Positions 50,872 to 59,454 of a DNA stretch of 64,000 bases are shown here, one piece after another. A program made the position numbers and the translations under genes. This stretch comes from DASUHT01 sp038230835 (GTDB lineage: Bacteria; Actinomycetota; Thermoleophilia; Gaiellales; JAICJC01), in NCBI GenBank assembly GCA_038230835.1, contig JBBRMM010000001.1:246302-310301 (forward strand), in the 5' to 3' direction. Below the pieces are notes generated by a model. The model was given only the letters and a program-made list of their open reading frames with translations, searched no databases and was not told where the DNA came from. How positions within the stretch are numbered: position 1 is the first letter of the stretch; each line of letters starts with the position of its first letter.

Positions 50872-51759
50872 CTAGCCGCGCACGCGCTTTCGGGCGCGGC
50901 CGGCCGTCGGCACCTTGCTCACGATCCAGTCGAACATGGGCACCTCTTGGCGGCAGCAGACGCCCCCGTGCCCCTGCCCGTCGACCAGGAACGGCTCCGC
51001 GTTCGGGATCGCCGCCACCAGTCGGCGGCCGTGCTCGATCGCGACCATGCGGTCGTCCTCGCTGTGCCATACCGCGACCGGCTTGCGGATGTCGGCCGGC
51101 TCGAAGCCCCATGGCCGAAGCATCGCCTGCCCGTCGTCCAGCCACCCGTCGCGACCGGGTCGGATCGCCTCCTGGATCGCCTCCAGCACGTACGCGGCGG
51201 TCGCCCGCTGCTCCGGCGTGGCCGCCGCCGGGTCCTCACCGACCGCGCTCATGAACCCGTCCATGTCAGCGCTGCGCAGGTTCTCGACCTCGGGGTCGTA
51301 GAAGCGCGCCAACGCCTGCCGCCCCTCCGCCGTAGGCCGCAGCGCCTGCTCGCGGGTCAACTCCAACTCCTCGCGGTCCATGCCGGCGCCGTCGACCGCC
51401 TCGTCGAACCCGGAACTGCCGGCGCCTGAAATGACCGCCACTACCCGGTCGGGCAGGAACGCGCCGCAGGCCAGCGCGTACGGACCGCCGCCGGACACGC
51501 CGATGACGGCGAACCGGTCGACGCCCAGATCGTCTATGAGCGCGGCGGTAGCCTCGACGACGCTGCGTAGGGAGCGGTTGACCTCGGCGGGCGCGTTGCC
51601 GTAGCCGGGGCGGTCGATGCCGATCAGGCGCAGCCCCCGTTCGCGCGCCGGCGCGTCCCACCACTCCGGCATCAGACGGGAGCACGGCGTGCCGTTGTGG
51701 AAGACGACTGCGAACCCGTCTGGGTCGCCAAGCTCGTGGATGATCGATGAACCCGTCAA
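50872..51759 (-). CDS. Alpha/beta hydrolase
   Basis: A 295-residue hydrolase. VVFHNGTPCSRLMPEWW is the oxyanion strand, AVIGVSGGGPYALACGAF the nucleophile, HSEDDRMVAIEHG the acid and GQGHGGVCCRQE the histidine. Chloroperoxidase/epoxide hydrolase-like; substrate unknown. TTG at 51759 is preferred over one at 51813 because GGAGG lies 4 bases before it. It is about 10 residues shorter at the start than usual relatives. Confidence 0.82.
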   Translation of the reverse strand: MTGSSIIHELGDPDGFAVVFHNGTPCSRLMPEWWDAPARERGLRLIGIDRPGYGNAPAEVNRSLRSVVEATAALIDDLGVDRFAVIGVSGGGPYALACGAFLPDRVVAVISGAGSSGFDEAVDGAGMDREELELTREQALRPTAEGRQALARFYDPEVENLRSADMDGFMSAVGEDPAAATPEQRATAAYVLEAIQEAIRPGRDGWLDDGQAMLRPWGFEPADIRKPVAVWHSEDDRMVAIEHGRRLVAAIPNAEPFLVDGQGHGGVCCRQEVPMFDWIVSKVPTAGRARKRVRG

Positions 51760-51842
51760 TCTGCCTCCCGGTGATCGGCCGCCGACGTTACTCCACGCGA
51801 GCCGGACCCGCAAGCCGCATTGGAAGGCCTGTCCGCCTTGGC

Positions 51843-52193
51843 TCAGGTTGAGACTTGCTGAATGATGTCGATCAGTTCGTCTGTTCGGTAGCCATGTGTG
51901 CGGGCGAGGCCGACCAGTGCTTTGGCCTGCTCCACGACTGCGGCGCGGTCGGGGGCGCCGGCGACGGTGATGCCCCGGCCGCGGCGGAACTCGAGCAGTC
52001 CCTCGTCGCGGAGCGTGCGTAGCGCCCGCAGCACCGTGTTGGTGTTGACGCCCATCACTGCGGCGAGATCCTTCGCGGGCGGTAGTCGTTCGCCGGGGTT
52101 GGCTTCGCCGTCGGCGATGGCACGGCGTAGCGCTGCGGCGGCTTGGTCGTGGAGTGGCATGGGGCTCGACTTGTCGACCTTGAAATCCGACAT
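51843..52193 (-). CDS. GntR-family transcriptional regulator (YtrA-like, short)
   Basis: A 116-residue regulator with a winged helix-turn-helix: PMPLHDQAAAALRRAIADGEANPGERLPPAKDLAAVMGVNTNTVLRALRTLRDEGLL. The C-terminal part is too short for an effector domain, as in the YtrA subfamily. The divergent TolB-like gene and the promoter at 52180-52208 overlap its start, so it probably controls that gene and itself. Confidence 0.88.
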   Translation of the reverse strand: MSDFKVDKSSPMPLHDQAAAALRRAIADGEANPGERLPPAKDLAAVMGVNTNTVLRALRTLRDEGLLEFRRGRGITVAGAPDRAAVVEQAKALVGLARTHGYRTDELIDIIQQVST

Positions 52194-52208
52194 GGTGCCA
52201 GTTATGAT
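52180..52208 (+). promoter_or_regulatory. Sigma70-type promoter of the membrane TolB-like gene, overlapping the gntR start
   Basis: TTGAAA (52180-52185), a 17-base spacer and TATGAT (52203-52208) give a near-consensus promoter on the plus strand, with a start of transcription expected near 52215. It covers the GntR start codon (52191-52193, minus strand), so repression by GntR would be simple. ATGATAGCGTCAT just downstream is a partial palindrome that may be its operator. Confidence 0.6.
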
Positions 52209-52235
52209 AGCGTCATTCGCGTCAAGGGAGCAACT

Positions 52236-53432
52236 GTGACGATCACTGCACCGCCTCGCCCACCTGTCTCAAACCAGCCGAGCGTTCCCCTTCCACCCGG
52301 CTTCAGGGAGCCTGACGATCATGAAGCGCTGATCGAGGAGGCGCGTCGGCGCACGCGACGGCGCCGCAGAGGATACGGCGCGTGTGCCCTACTCAGCGCG
52401 GCAGCGGTCGCGTTCCTGGGCTTCCAGAATGCCAACGGACGCGCCGGTGTGGCGCGGACCTCCCGTGGGGAGGTGCCGAGCTTGGCACCATCGCCGTCCA
52501 CCTGGACCTCCGGCCAACTCGCGATAAGTGACATTGGTGGCACGACGGTCGTCAACGGCGACGGCACAAACCTGCGTGTCCTCCGCGCTCCAGAGTCGCA
52601 GGTCACGTTCTCGCCGGACGGCCGCGAGCTCACCTACCTGGACCGCGGCGGGCGGATCGTCAGCGTCACGCAAGCCACCGGCCGGGTGCGGACGATCGTT
52701 CGCCTCGGCACGCACCGGTGGGCGTATCCTCGCTGGTCTCCGGACGGGCGATCGCTCGCGTACGCCTTCGGCGCCACCTCCCCCAGCGAGACCAGCATCG
52801 AGGTCACCAGCCGAGACGGCACTGCCCAACACGTGGTGGCGACCGATGCAAGCTCCTACTTCCGTTGGTCTCCGGACGGACAATGGATCGCCTACACCGA
52901 CCCGGCGTTTACGGGGATATGGGTGGTGCGGCCGGATGGCCGCGACCGCCACCTGGCCATCTCCGGAGTCAGCCCCACGTCCGGCGGGTTCGGGCAGCCG
53001 GACTTCTCGTGGGCGCCCGAAGGGGACAGGATCGCCTTCATCGCGCGATCGCACCGCGGCCTCGCCGTCGTCGTTGAGCGAGTCGACGGCACCGGCCGTC
53101 GGTCCCTGGTCGCCGGCCGGCACCTGTCCGACCCGCAGTGGTCGCCGGACGGGCTGGCGATCGCCTTCCTCCGCGACGCGACCCTGATCGTCCGCCAAAT
53201 CGCCACCGGAGCCCAAGCCACGGTCGCCCACAACGCCTGGGCGGAGCAATGGTCTCTCGACGGCCGCTGGATCGCCTACCTGACCCTGCGGTTCGACCGC
53301 ACCGGCGTTGGGCGAGGAACGGTCGAGGTCGTCTCGCGAGACGGGACCCGGCGGCACCAGATTGCGATGCTTCACAAACCGGAGGTCCTCGTCTGGGGAC
53401 CGGAGCCACTGGCCCCCGGTGCGCACACCTGA
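52236..53432 (+). CDS. Membrane-anchored TolB-like WD40 propeller protein
   Basis: A 398-residue protein. Residues 40-65 contain an arginine-rich stretch and a membrane helix (ACALLSAAAVAFLGFQN). The outer part has PD40-like repeats with WSPDG (PRWSPDGRSLAYAF, FRWSPDGQWIAYTD, PQWSPDGLAIAFLR). Such proteins bind ligands or other proteins on the outer face. GTG start after AAGGGAG. It is followed by a lipoprotein with FG-GAP repeats, 34 bases on. Confidence 0.8.
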   Translation: MTITAPPRPPVSNQPSVPLPPGFREPDDHEALIEEARRRTRRRRRGYGACALLSAAAVAFLGFQNANGRAGVARTSRGEVPSLAPSPSTWTSGQLAISDIGGTTVVNGDGTNLRVLRAPESQVTFSPDGRELTYLDRGGRIVSVTQATGRVRTIVRLGTHRWAYPRWSPDGRSLAYAFGATSPSETSIEVTSRDGTAQHVVATDASSYFRWSPDGQWIAYTDPAFTGIWVVRPDGRDRHLAISGVSPTSGGFGQPDFSWAPEGDRIAFIARSHRGLAVVVERVDGTGRRSLVAGRHLSDPQWSPDGLAIAFLRDATLIVRQIATGAQATVAHNAWAEQWSLDGRWIAYLTLRFDRTGVGRGTVEVVSRDGTRRHQIAMLHKPEVLVWGPEPLAPGAHT

Positions 53433-53466
53433 CGGGGGACCACTCCGAGGCGCCTGTGGTGCGATC

Positions 53467-54693
53467 GTGGGAGGTTTGCCCGATCGATCCACTCTGCGGC
53501 GAACGGCTGCGCTCACCGCCGTCGTCGCGGTTGTAGCCTGTGGCTGCTCCCAGAGCTCGGCGGGAACGTCGACGCCGCCGAGCCACGGTGCGAAGCCAAC
53601 CGTTGTGCGGTTCCGGCCTCCGGTCTCGTACACCGGTGGGCGGGATCCTGAGGCGCTCGCGATCGCTGACCTGAACGGAGACGGGCACCCGGACGTAGTG
53701 ACCGCCAATTCGTTTGGAAACGACGTCTCCGTCTTCCTGGGCAACGGCCACGGCACGCTACGACACGCCCACGAATTCCCGGTTGGCACGGCGCCGGCAA
53801 CCGTGGCAATCACGGATCTCAACGGGGACGGAAAGCTCGACATCGTCACCACCAACGGCGGACTGGCCGAGGGGCAAGGAGAACAGATCCTAGGCTCGAA
53901 CGACATCTCGGTCATGCTGGGCCGAGGCGATGGGACGTTCGGCAAACGGGTGGACTATCCGGCCGGTGACGTTCCAAGCGGGCTCGTCATCGCCGACCTG
54001 AACGGGGACGGGTCGCCTGACCTGCTCACCGTCGACCGCCACCAGTCGCAGCTGGCGCTTCTGCTGGGGAGGGGCGACGGCACCTTTCGCTCCTACTCGC
54101 GGATCCCGATCACGGGGTTAACGCTGTCACGACGCCTGACGGCGGCCGACCTGAACGGCGACGGTGTCGTGGACGTGATCGTGCCAGATGAAGGCAACGG
54201 CAGCCTCTGGGTGCTCCTCGGCAACGGTGATGGGACATTCAAGCGGCCGGTGGAGTATGCGACGGGTGGGATCGAACCCGTCGCTGTCGCCGTCGGCGAT
54301 CTCAATGGGGACGGCAAGCCCGACCTGGCAACCGCCAATGGCTATCCCGCCCACGATGTGTCAGTCCTTCTCGGCCGTGGCGGGGCCACCTTCGGTCCGG
54401 CGAAGCAATACGCGACGGGCTTTGCTCCGCATTCGATCGTTGCTGCCGACCTCAACGGCGACGGGATTATCGACCTCGCCGTAGGAAACGTTGGAGACTC
54501 GACGGTCTCGCTCCTCCTCGGAACGGGGAATGGCACGGTTGGAGCCAAACGGGACGTTCCGACGGGCAGTCACGCAACCAACAACACCCTCGCCGTTGCG
54601 GACATGAACGGCGACGGCCGACCCGATCTCGTCACAGCCAACTTCAAGCCCTCATCGCTCGTCACCGTCCTGCTCCAACAGTCGGCTAACTGA
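53467..54693 (+). CDS. FG-GAP/VCBS seven-bladed propeller protein
   Basis: A 408-residue exported protein. The signal (TAALTAVVAVVACGCSQ) has a lipobox-like end. Seven repeats each carry a D[LM]NGDG calcium-binding loop (for example ADLNGDGHPD, TDLNGDGKLD, ADMNGDGRPD), forming a seven-bladed propeller. These proteins bind ligands outside the cell; function unknown. The start is set at GTG 53467; other GTG codons nearby are possible. It sits behind the TolB-like gene, probably in one transcript. Confidence 0.8.
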   Translation: MGGLPDRSTLRRTAALTAVVAVVACGCSQSSAGTSTPPSHGAKPTVVRFRPPVSYTGGRDPEALAIADLNGDGHPDVVTANSFGNDVSVFLGNGHGTLRHAHEFPVGTAPATVAITDLNGDGKLDIVTTNGGLAEGQGEQILGSNDISVMLGRGDGTFGKRVDYPAGDVPSGLVIADLNGDGSPDLLTVDRHQSQLALLLGRGDGTFRSYSRIPITGLTLSRRLTAADLNGDGVVDVIVPDEGNGSLWVLLGNGDGTFKRPVEYATGGIEPVAVAVGDLNGDGKPDLATANGYPAHDVSVLLGRGGATFGPAKQYATGFAPHSIVAADLNGDGIIDLAVGNVGDSTVSLLLGTGNGTVGAKRDVPTGSHATNNTLAVADMNGDGRPDLVTANFKPSSLVTVLLQQSAN

Positions 54694-54820
54694 CGTGAAC
54701 ACGGACGATGGGAACGGTCAGCGGGAGTACATCCGAGCCTCCCAGCCGACCGGCGATCGCTCTTGTCCGCCCACACAAGGGCGGGTGGGGTTTCGGAGTA
54801 GGGCTATGGGCGCACCCACC

Positions 54821-54877
54821 CGCTCCTTGACGCGAAGGCTGTTGGGACCGCGGAACGAGGTGCCAGGTGTAACGCGG
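54821..54877 (+). repeat. Palindromic repeat family D, diverged right half
   Basis: CTCCTTGACGCGAAGGCTGTTGG and GAGGTGCCAGGTGTAACGCG are recognisable, with several changes from the full form; the left arm is gone. It lies between the FG-GAP gene and the cyclase-tail fragment. Confidence 0.55.
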
Positions 54878-54919
54878 CTGGGTTCGAGGTCGCCGCTTCG
54901 TAGCACCTGAGTCGGCCCG

Positions 54920-55075
54920 TTAGTGGACGGTGTAGAGGCGATAGCGCTCGGGTATGCGCTTGAGCTCATGGTCGCCGGCGTCGGTGAACGTGAATCCGCT
55001 TCCCGCGACGAGGTCTTTGACCGTCTGGGAGACGAGCACCTGCGAAGCGCCGGCCACGGCTGCCAGCGATGCCAT
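54920..55075 (-). pseudogene. Cyclase C-terminal fragment
   Basis: Reads ASLAAVAGASQVLVSQTVKD, LVAGSGFTFTDAGDHELKRI and PERYRLYTVH before TAA. This is the end of a class III cyclase like those at 36 and 38 kb; nothing upstream of it belongs to that gene. It is joined to a GNAT fragment. Confidence 0.7.
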
Positions 55076-55490
55076 CCTCCGTCATGACTTGAGCCTCTTT
55101 GAGCGTTGAGACCGGCTCCTTACCCAAGCTATGCATGATCCCCGGGTCCGTGAAGAGGTCGTACAAAGCCTCAGCGTCCCCCAGAGTCGGCGTGCGCAGG
55201 CAAAGCCTGTCCGTGTAAAGACGGAGCCGCTCCCAGGACGAGGTGCCGTGAGGCACGCTGAGACTGTACCGGGGAAGCGCCAATCCCTGCGAGGAGACAA
55301 GCCGGCGGCGACCGATGAGGGCCGGCAGTAGTCGGGCAACCGTCTGTCGGTTTGCGGTGCGACCGGCGCGAAGCCCTTCGAGTGTCCGTCTCGGAAACCC
55401 AGTTAGAACCGCGAGACGGTTTGCGGGCAGCCCCTTCACCGCCGGAGCGATAAGCCGGCCGTAGGCCGTGCGCTCCCGATGGTCATACGT
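55076..55490 (-). pseudogene. Fragments of a GNAT acetyltransferase and an HTH protein
   Basis: The lower part (about 55076-55250) reads LRLYTDRLCLRTPTLGDAEA then LYDLFTDPGIMHSLG, the first third of a RimJ-like acetyltransferase. The upper part (about 55290-55490) reads GLPANRLAVLTGFPRRTLEG then LRAGRTANRQTVARLLPALI, a helix-turn-helix of a regulator or replication-type protein. Neither is complete. They form a run of remnants with the cyclase tail. Confidence 0.55.
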
Positions 55491-55590
55491 GGCTGTCGCA
55501 GCCTCGGCCGAGATGTGGCCGGCGGTGCGATCTGCTCCACAACAAGTTCCCCAAGCGTGTCCTCCACGCCCCCTGCTGACCCCTGGGGCT

Positions 55591-56409
55591 TCACCCTCGC
55601 GGCTCGCCACAGTCGAGGTCGGCGCGTTGCGGTTCGCGCCTCGCCCAGAACTCGTTCGGCTGCGCCTCGATGTCCGATGCGGCCGACTCGAAGTACTCCG
55701 CGACGAACACCACACGGGTCGCGGCTGTATCACCGCTTTCGGCCATCTCACGAATCGCGGCAGCCTGCCGCCGGGCGCGTTGCACTACGACGGCACCGAA
55801 CCGTTGCCGGTCTGCGTCGTAACCGTAGGCGTCAAGCAGGAGATGAAGGCGGCGGGATCGGCCGTCGAAGTCGTGGAAGCCCAGCGGCTCGACCGCGCTC
55901 GGCGGGCAGAGCGGAACCCACCACAGGGCCGAGAGCGCCAGATCGAACTCTCGCGAGGATGGCGTCGCTGTGTCCCAGTCGCAGAAACCGACCAGCCGGT
56001 CGCCGTCCATCACGGCGTTGTACGGCGCCGCATCCTGATGGCCCACGATCAGGCCGGGTTGCACCGTGCCGCCGATGAACCACCTTTCGTTCGCCGGCGG
56101 GACGAAGCTCACGGTCGCGTCATGGAGGCGACGTAGCCATCGGCCGACCTGGATCAGGGTCGCGTCACTCCACACCCATGCTGGCCAAGGTTCCCGGTCG
56201 CCGACCGTTTCGCCGGGCAGGTAGGTGAGCATCTCGCGGCCGTGATCGTCAAAGCCCAGCGCCCGCGGAGCATCGTCGAAGCCGACATCCTCCAAGTGTC
56301 GCAACAATGCGTGCACTGTGGACGTCCAGGGTGCGGTTGGCTTGTGGACGACGTCACCGATCAACACCGCGCCCGTGGTCAAACCGCCCGGCAAGCTCTC
56401 ATCGGTCAT
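55591..56409 (-). CDS. Aminoglycoside phosphotransferase-family kinase
   Basis: A 272-residue kinase-like enzyme. GDVVHKPTAPWTSTVHALLRH is the N-lobe, VGHQDAAPYNAVMDG the catalytic loop (His-Gln-Asp, Asn), FCDWDTATPSSREFDLA the metal site. It resembles APH/ChoK-like kinases; substrate unknown. ATG 56409 starts it; a longer frame from 56478 is less likely. It lies between two palindromic repeats. Confidence 0.82.
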   Translation of the reverse strand: MTDESLPGGLTTGAVLIGDVVHKPTAPWTSTVHALLRHLEDVGFDDAPRALGFDDHGREMLTYLPGETVGDREPWPAWVWSDATLIQVGRWLRRLHDATVSFVPPANERWFIGGTVQPGLIVGHQDAAPYNAVMDGDRLVGFCDWDTATPSSREFDLALSALWWVPLCPPSAVEPLGFHDFDGRSRRLHLLLDAYGYDADRQRFGAVVVQRARRQAAAIREMAESGDTAATRVVFVAEYFESAASDIEAQPNEFWARREPQRADLDCGEPRG

Positions 56410-56492
56410 GCTCGTTGTGTACAGCATCTTGACCACGCACGAGCGACGCCGATCGAGCACGCTCGCCGGGTCTGACAAGCCTCCTGCCGCCT

Positions 56493-56596
56493 CGCGTTAC
56501 GGTTCGCACCTCTTCAGAGGGTCCCAACAGCCTTCCCACACGTTCCTTGACGGGAAAGCTGTTGGCGAGCTTCCGCGAGGTGCAAGCCGTAACGCG
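56493..56596. repeat. Palindromic repeat family D, full copy
   Basis: Outer arms CGCGTTACGGTTCGCACCTC (56493-56512) and GAGGTGCAAGCCGTAACGCG (56577-56596) pair in 18 of 20 positions. An inner hairpin (CCAACAGCCTTCCC, 56524-56537, and GGGAAAGCTGTTGG, 56552-56565) sits inside. It can fold into a long nested stem, like REP/BIME or attC-type elements. No target duplication is obvious. Confidence 0.8.
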
Positions 56597-56616
56597 TGTC
56601 CTCAGGCAAATGCCGC

Positions 56617-57059
56617 TTTTGAGCGTTGTTGGTCGTGAACCTGAGATTTGGTCGGATCGACGCGTACCTCGACAAGAACCCAGCCGATCCGGGCGTGCTC
56701 TGGCTCGAGGGGGGGTCGGCAAGCCGACGTTGTGGCGAGCTGGGATCGCGCACTCACAGGAGCGTGCTTATCGTGTGCTTGCATGCCAGCCAACGGCGGC
56801 AGAGACGACGTTGTCGTTCGCCGCATTGGGCGACCTGCTGTCCGCTGCGCTGCCGGAGATACTGCCCGGGCTGCCGCCGGCCCAGCGGCGCGCGGTCGAG
56901 GTGGCGCTCGCGCTTGGCTCGGGCGAGGGACCGGCGGTGGATGACCGCGTGTTGGGTCTGGCCCTGCTCTCGGCACTGCGGCTCCTCGCGCTGCTCGGCG
57001 TCCACTCGCGGACTGGACTCGCCCTCCTCCTCACCAGTCAGCAGCCAGGACACGAATGA
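56617..57059 (+). pseudogene. LuxR-family ATPase N-terminal fragment
   Basis: Remnants in several frames: VVGREPEI, RIDAYLDKNPADPGVLWLEG, GVGKPTLWRAGIAHSQERAY and RVLACQPTAAETTLSFAALG with LLSAALPEILPGLPPAQRRA. This is the start of a large AAA-type LuxR regulator (VGRE..., P-loop GVGK). At least two frameshifts and loss of the end make it non-functional. Confidence 0.75.
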
Positions 57060-57284
57060 GAAAGCCCGCGGCCTTGGAGAACTGATCGCCACCCGAGTAG
57101 GTGAGGGGCGTGGGTATTGGCAGCAGCGCACCACTCCTAGGGCGCTACGTGGGGAGGGTGAGCCCGCCGCGTCGTGCGCCCAGCTGGAAGCCGCACCAAA
57201 CCCTTTGAGGACGCCCTGCAACTCGCGGAGTACCCTGACGTTGCGCCGCCGCTTGCCAAATCACAATCACTTTGGAGGACAGTA

Positions 57285-57890
57285 ATGGCCGACACCACCT
57301 GCCACATGTCGATCTCCCTCGACGGCTTCGTCGCCGGGTCGGATCAAAGCCGCGAAGACCCGCTCGGCAAGCGGGGCCGCGAGCTTCACGGCTGGCACCT
57401 TGGCGACGAGCGCGCGAACGACGCGGACGCCACTGCCGAGCGCCGTTTGCTGCGCCCCCGCGGCGCCTATGTCATGGGCCGCAACATGTTTGGCCCGATC
57501 CGCGGCGAGTGGGACGAGGAGTGGTCGGGCTGGTGGGGGCCCGAGCCGCCCTACCACGCGCCCGTGTTCGTCCTAACCCATCACACTCACGCGCCGATCG
57601 AGATGGAGGGCGGGACGACGTTTCATTTCGTCACCGATGGCTTCGACGCCGCCTACGCCCAGGCCCGCGAGACTGCCGGCGCAGACGGCATCGACATCGC
57701 GGGCGGCGCCTCGACCGTCCGCCAAGCGCTGCTGGCGGGCGTCATCGACGAGCTCTGGCTCGACATCGTCCCCGTTCTACTCGGGTCCGGCGAGGGGATA
57801 TTCAACGACGTCGCCGAGTTCGATTTCGAGCCCGACGAGGTCCTCCATTCCCCACTGGCGACGCACATCCGCTACCGCCGGGCGGGATAG
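57285..57890 (+). CDS. Dihydrofolate reductase-like (RibD C-terminal) protein, copy 3
   Basis: A 201-residue paralogue of the genes at 31.9 and 50.1 kb. MSISLDGFVAGSDQSREDP, RGAYVMGRNMFGPIRG, DIAGGASTVRQALLAGVIDE and VPVLLGSGEGIF are the family motifs. NADPH-dependent reductase fold. GGAGGAC lies before ATG. Confidence 0.85.
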   Translation: MADTTCHMSISLDGFVAGSDQSREDPLGKRGRELHGWHLGDERANDADATAERRLLRPRGAYVMGRNMFGPIRGEWDEEWSGWWGPEPPYHAPVFVLTHHTHAPIEMEGGTTFHFVTDGFDAAYAQARETAGADGIDIAGGASTVRQALLAGVIDELWLDIVPVLLGSGEGIFNDVAEFDFEPDEVLHSPLATHIRYRRAG

Positions 57891-57945
57891 ATGGATACAC
57901 GCAACCGTGCAAGCACCTGCGCAGTAGCGGGGCGGGCTATTGCCA

Positions 57946-58294
57946 GGAGGTAGCGACAACGACTTTCGCGGGAGAGTTGGTCACCGAGGAGTTGGAGTAC
58001 GACGGTGGCCGGCAGGTCACGGCGTACCTTACGCCCGGTTCACCCGAGGCGGTCGTGTTCGCCGGGGACGGCCAGTTGATCTTGCGATGGGGAGCCGCCC
58101 TACCAACAGCCTTCCCACACGTTCCTTGACGGGAAGGCTGTTGGGGGGCCATCGCGAGGTGCAGGCCGTAACGCGAGCCAGGGCGGATCCGGCCGGCGCC
58201 TTGTGACCCGCAACGGTGCCCAGCGCGGCCTCGGCGTGTCGTTCGACGAGGTCTTCGCTGAGGCTCACGCCTACGCCGCCGCCGACGTCCGCTG
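57946..58294 (+). pseudogene. Esterase-like fragment cut by palindromic repeat
   Basis: 57946-58102 reads TTTFAGELVTEELEYDGGRQ and VTAYLTPGSPEAVVFAGDGQ then LILRWGA, the start of an enterochelin-esterase-like protein. The family-D repeat (58103-58175) follows. Beyond it, RNGAQRGLGVSFDEVFAEAH to AYAAADVR is open to TGA and may be a tail of another gene. The esterase catalytic part is missing. Confidence 0.55.
58103..58175 (+). repeat. Palindromic repeat family D, inner hairpin and right arm
   Basis: CCAACAGCCTTCCC and GGGAAGGCTGTTGG pair perfectly around ACACGTTCCTTGAC. The right arm GAGGTGCAGGCCGTAACGCG is present; the left outer arm is missing. Confidence 0.75.
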
Positions 58295-58323
58295 ATCGAG
58301 CCCCCGCTGGTAGGGTGGCGGCG

Positions 58324-59454
58324 ATGGATGACGAGGCGCGAACGCTCCTGGCCGAGCTGGTGTCGATCGACTCGGTCAACCCGCGGCTGGTGCCGGGCGG
58401 CGCGGGGGAGGCCGAGATCGGACGGTTCGTCGGCCGCTGGCTCGAACAGCGCGGTCTGGAGGTCCAGGTCGCCGACGTCGAGCCCGGCCGCCCGAATGTG
58501 ATCGCGCGCGCCCGCGGCCGCGGCGGCGGCCGCACGCTGCTCCTGTATGCGCACATGGACGTCGTCGGCGTCGACGGGATGGCCGATCCATTTCGGCCCC
58601 GCGTCGACGGCGAGCGCCTCTACGGCCGCGGGGCGTACGACATGAAGGCAGGCCTCGCCGCGATCATGGTGTCGGCCGCACGGGGGCTCGGCCGCGACCT
58701 GGCCGGCGACGTGGTGGTCGCCGCCGTCTGCGACGAGGAGTTCGCCTCGGCCGGCGCGCAGGCGGCGGCCGGGATGGTGTTTGCCGATGCGGCCATCGTG
58801 GCGGAGCCGACCGGCGAGGAGATCGCTGTCGCTGTCGCGCACAAGGGCTTCAGCTGGCACCGGATCGTCGTTCACGGCCGCGCCGCCCACGGCTCACTTC
58901 CGCAGGAGGGCATCGACGCGATCGCGCACATGGGTCACGTGCTGGTCGCGCTCGACCGCCTCTCGCAACGGCTGGCGGCCGGTGAGGGGCACCCGCTGCT
59001 CGGCCCGGGCACGCTGCACGCCTCGATCATCGAAGGTGGTCGCGAGCTCTCCAGCTATCCCGGCAGCTGCCGCCTCCAGCTCGAGCGGCGCACGGTACCC
59101 GGCGAGACCGTCGAGACGGTCGAGGCCGAGCTGTCCGCCCTGCTGGACGAGGTCTCCGCAGGCGGTACGCCGGTTGACGCCGAGCTGCACACGACGCTCG
59201 TCCGCGAGCCGTTCGAGGTCGACCGCGACCAGCCGATCGTGCGAGCCGCGCTGGACGCGCTCGGTGCCGAGACGCCGGTCATCGGCGTGCCGTACTGGGC
59301 CGAGAGCGCCATCTTCGCCGCCGCCGGCATCCCCACCGTCATCTTCGGCCCTGGGGGCGCAGGCGCCCACGCCGACGTGGAGTGGGTGGATCTCGGGCAG
59401 TTCGACCGGTGCGTCGCCGCGCTCGGCGAGATCGTCGACGGCTTCTGCGGTTGA
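58324..59454 (+). CDS. M20-family metallopeptidase/deacylase (ArgE/DapE-like)
   Basis: A 376-residue zinc amidohydrolase. TLLLYAHMDVVG (metal His/Asp), LYGRGAYDMKAGLAA (bridging Asp), AVCDEEFASAG (Glu base and ligand), AIVAEPTGEE (ligand), GGAGAHADVEWV (last His) are the full ligand set. Related enzymes remove acyl groups from amino acids or succinyl-diaminopimelate. No biosynthetic neighbours. ATG 58324, TAGGGT exactly 7 bases before it. Confidence 0.9.
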   Translation: MDDEARTLLAELVSIDSVNPRLVPGGAGEAEIGRFVGRWLEQRGLEVQVADVEPGRPNVIARARGRGGGRTLLLYAHMDVVGVDGMADPFRPRVDGERLYGRGAYDMKAGLAAIMVSAARGLGRDLAGDVVVAAVCDEEFASAGAQAAAGMVFADAAIVAEPTGEEIAVAVAHKGFSWHRIVVHGRAAHGSLPQEGIDAIAHMGHVLVALDRLSQRLAAGEGHPLLGPGTLHASIIEGGRELSSYPGSCRLQLERRTVPGETVETVEAELSALLDEVSAGGTPVDAELHTTLVREPFEVDRDQPIVRAALDALGAETPVIGVPYWAESAIFAAAGIPTVIFGPGGAGAHADVEWVDLGQFDRCVAALGEIVDGFCG

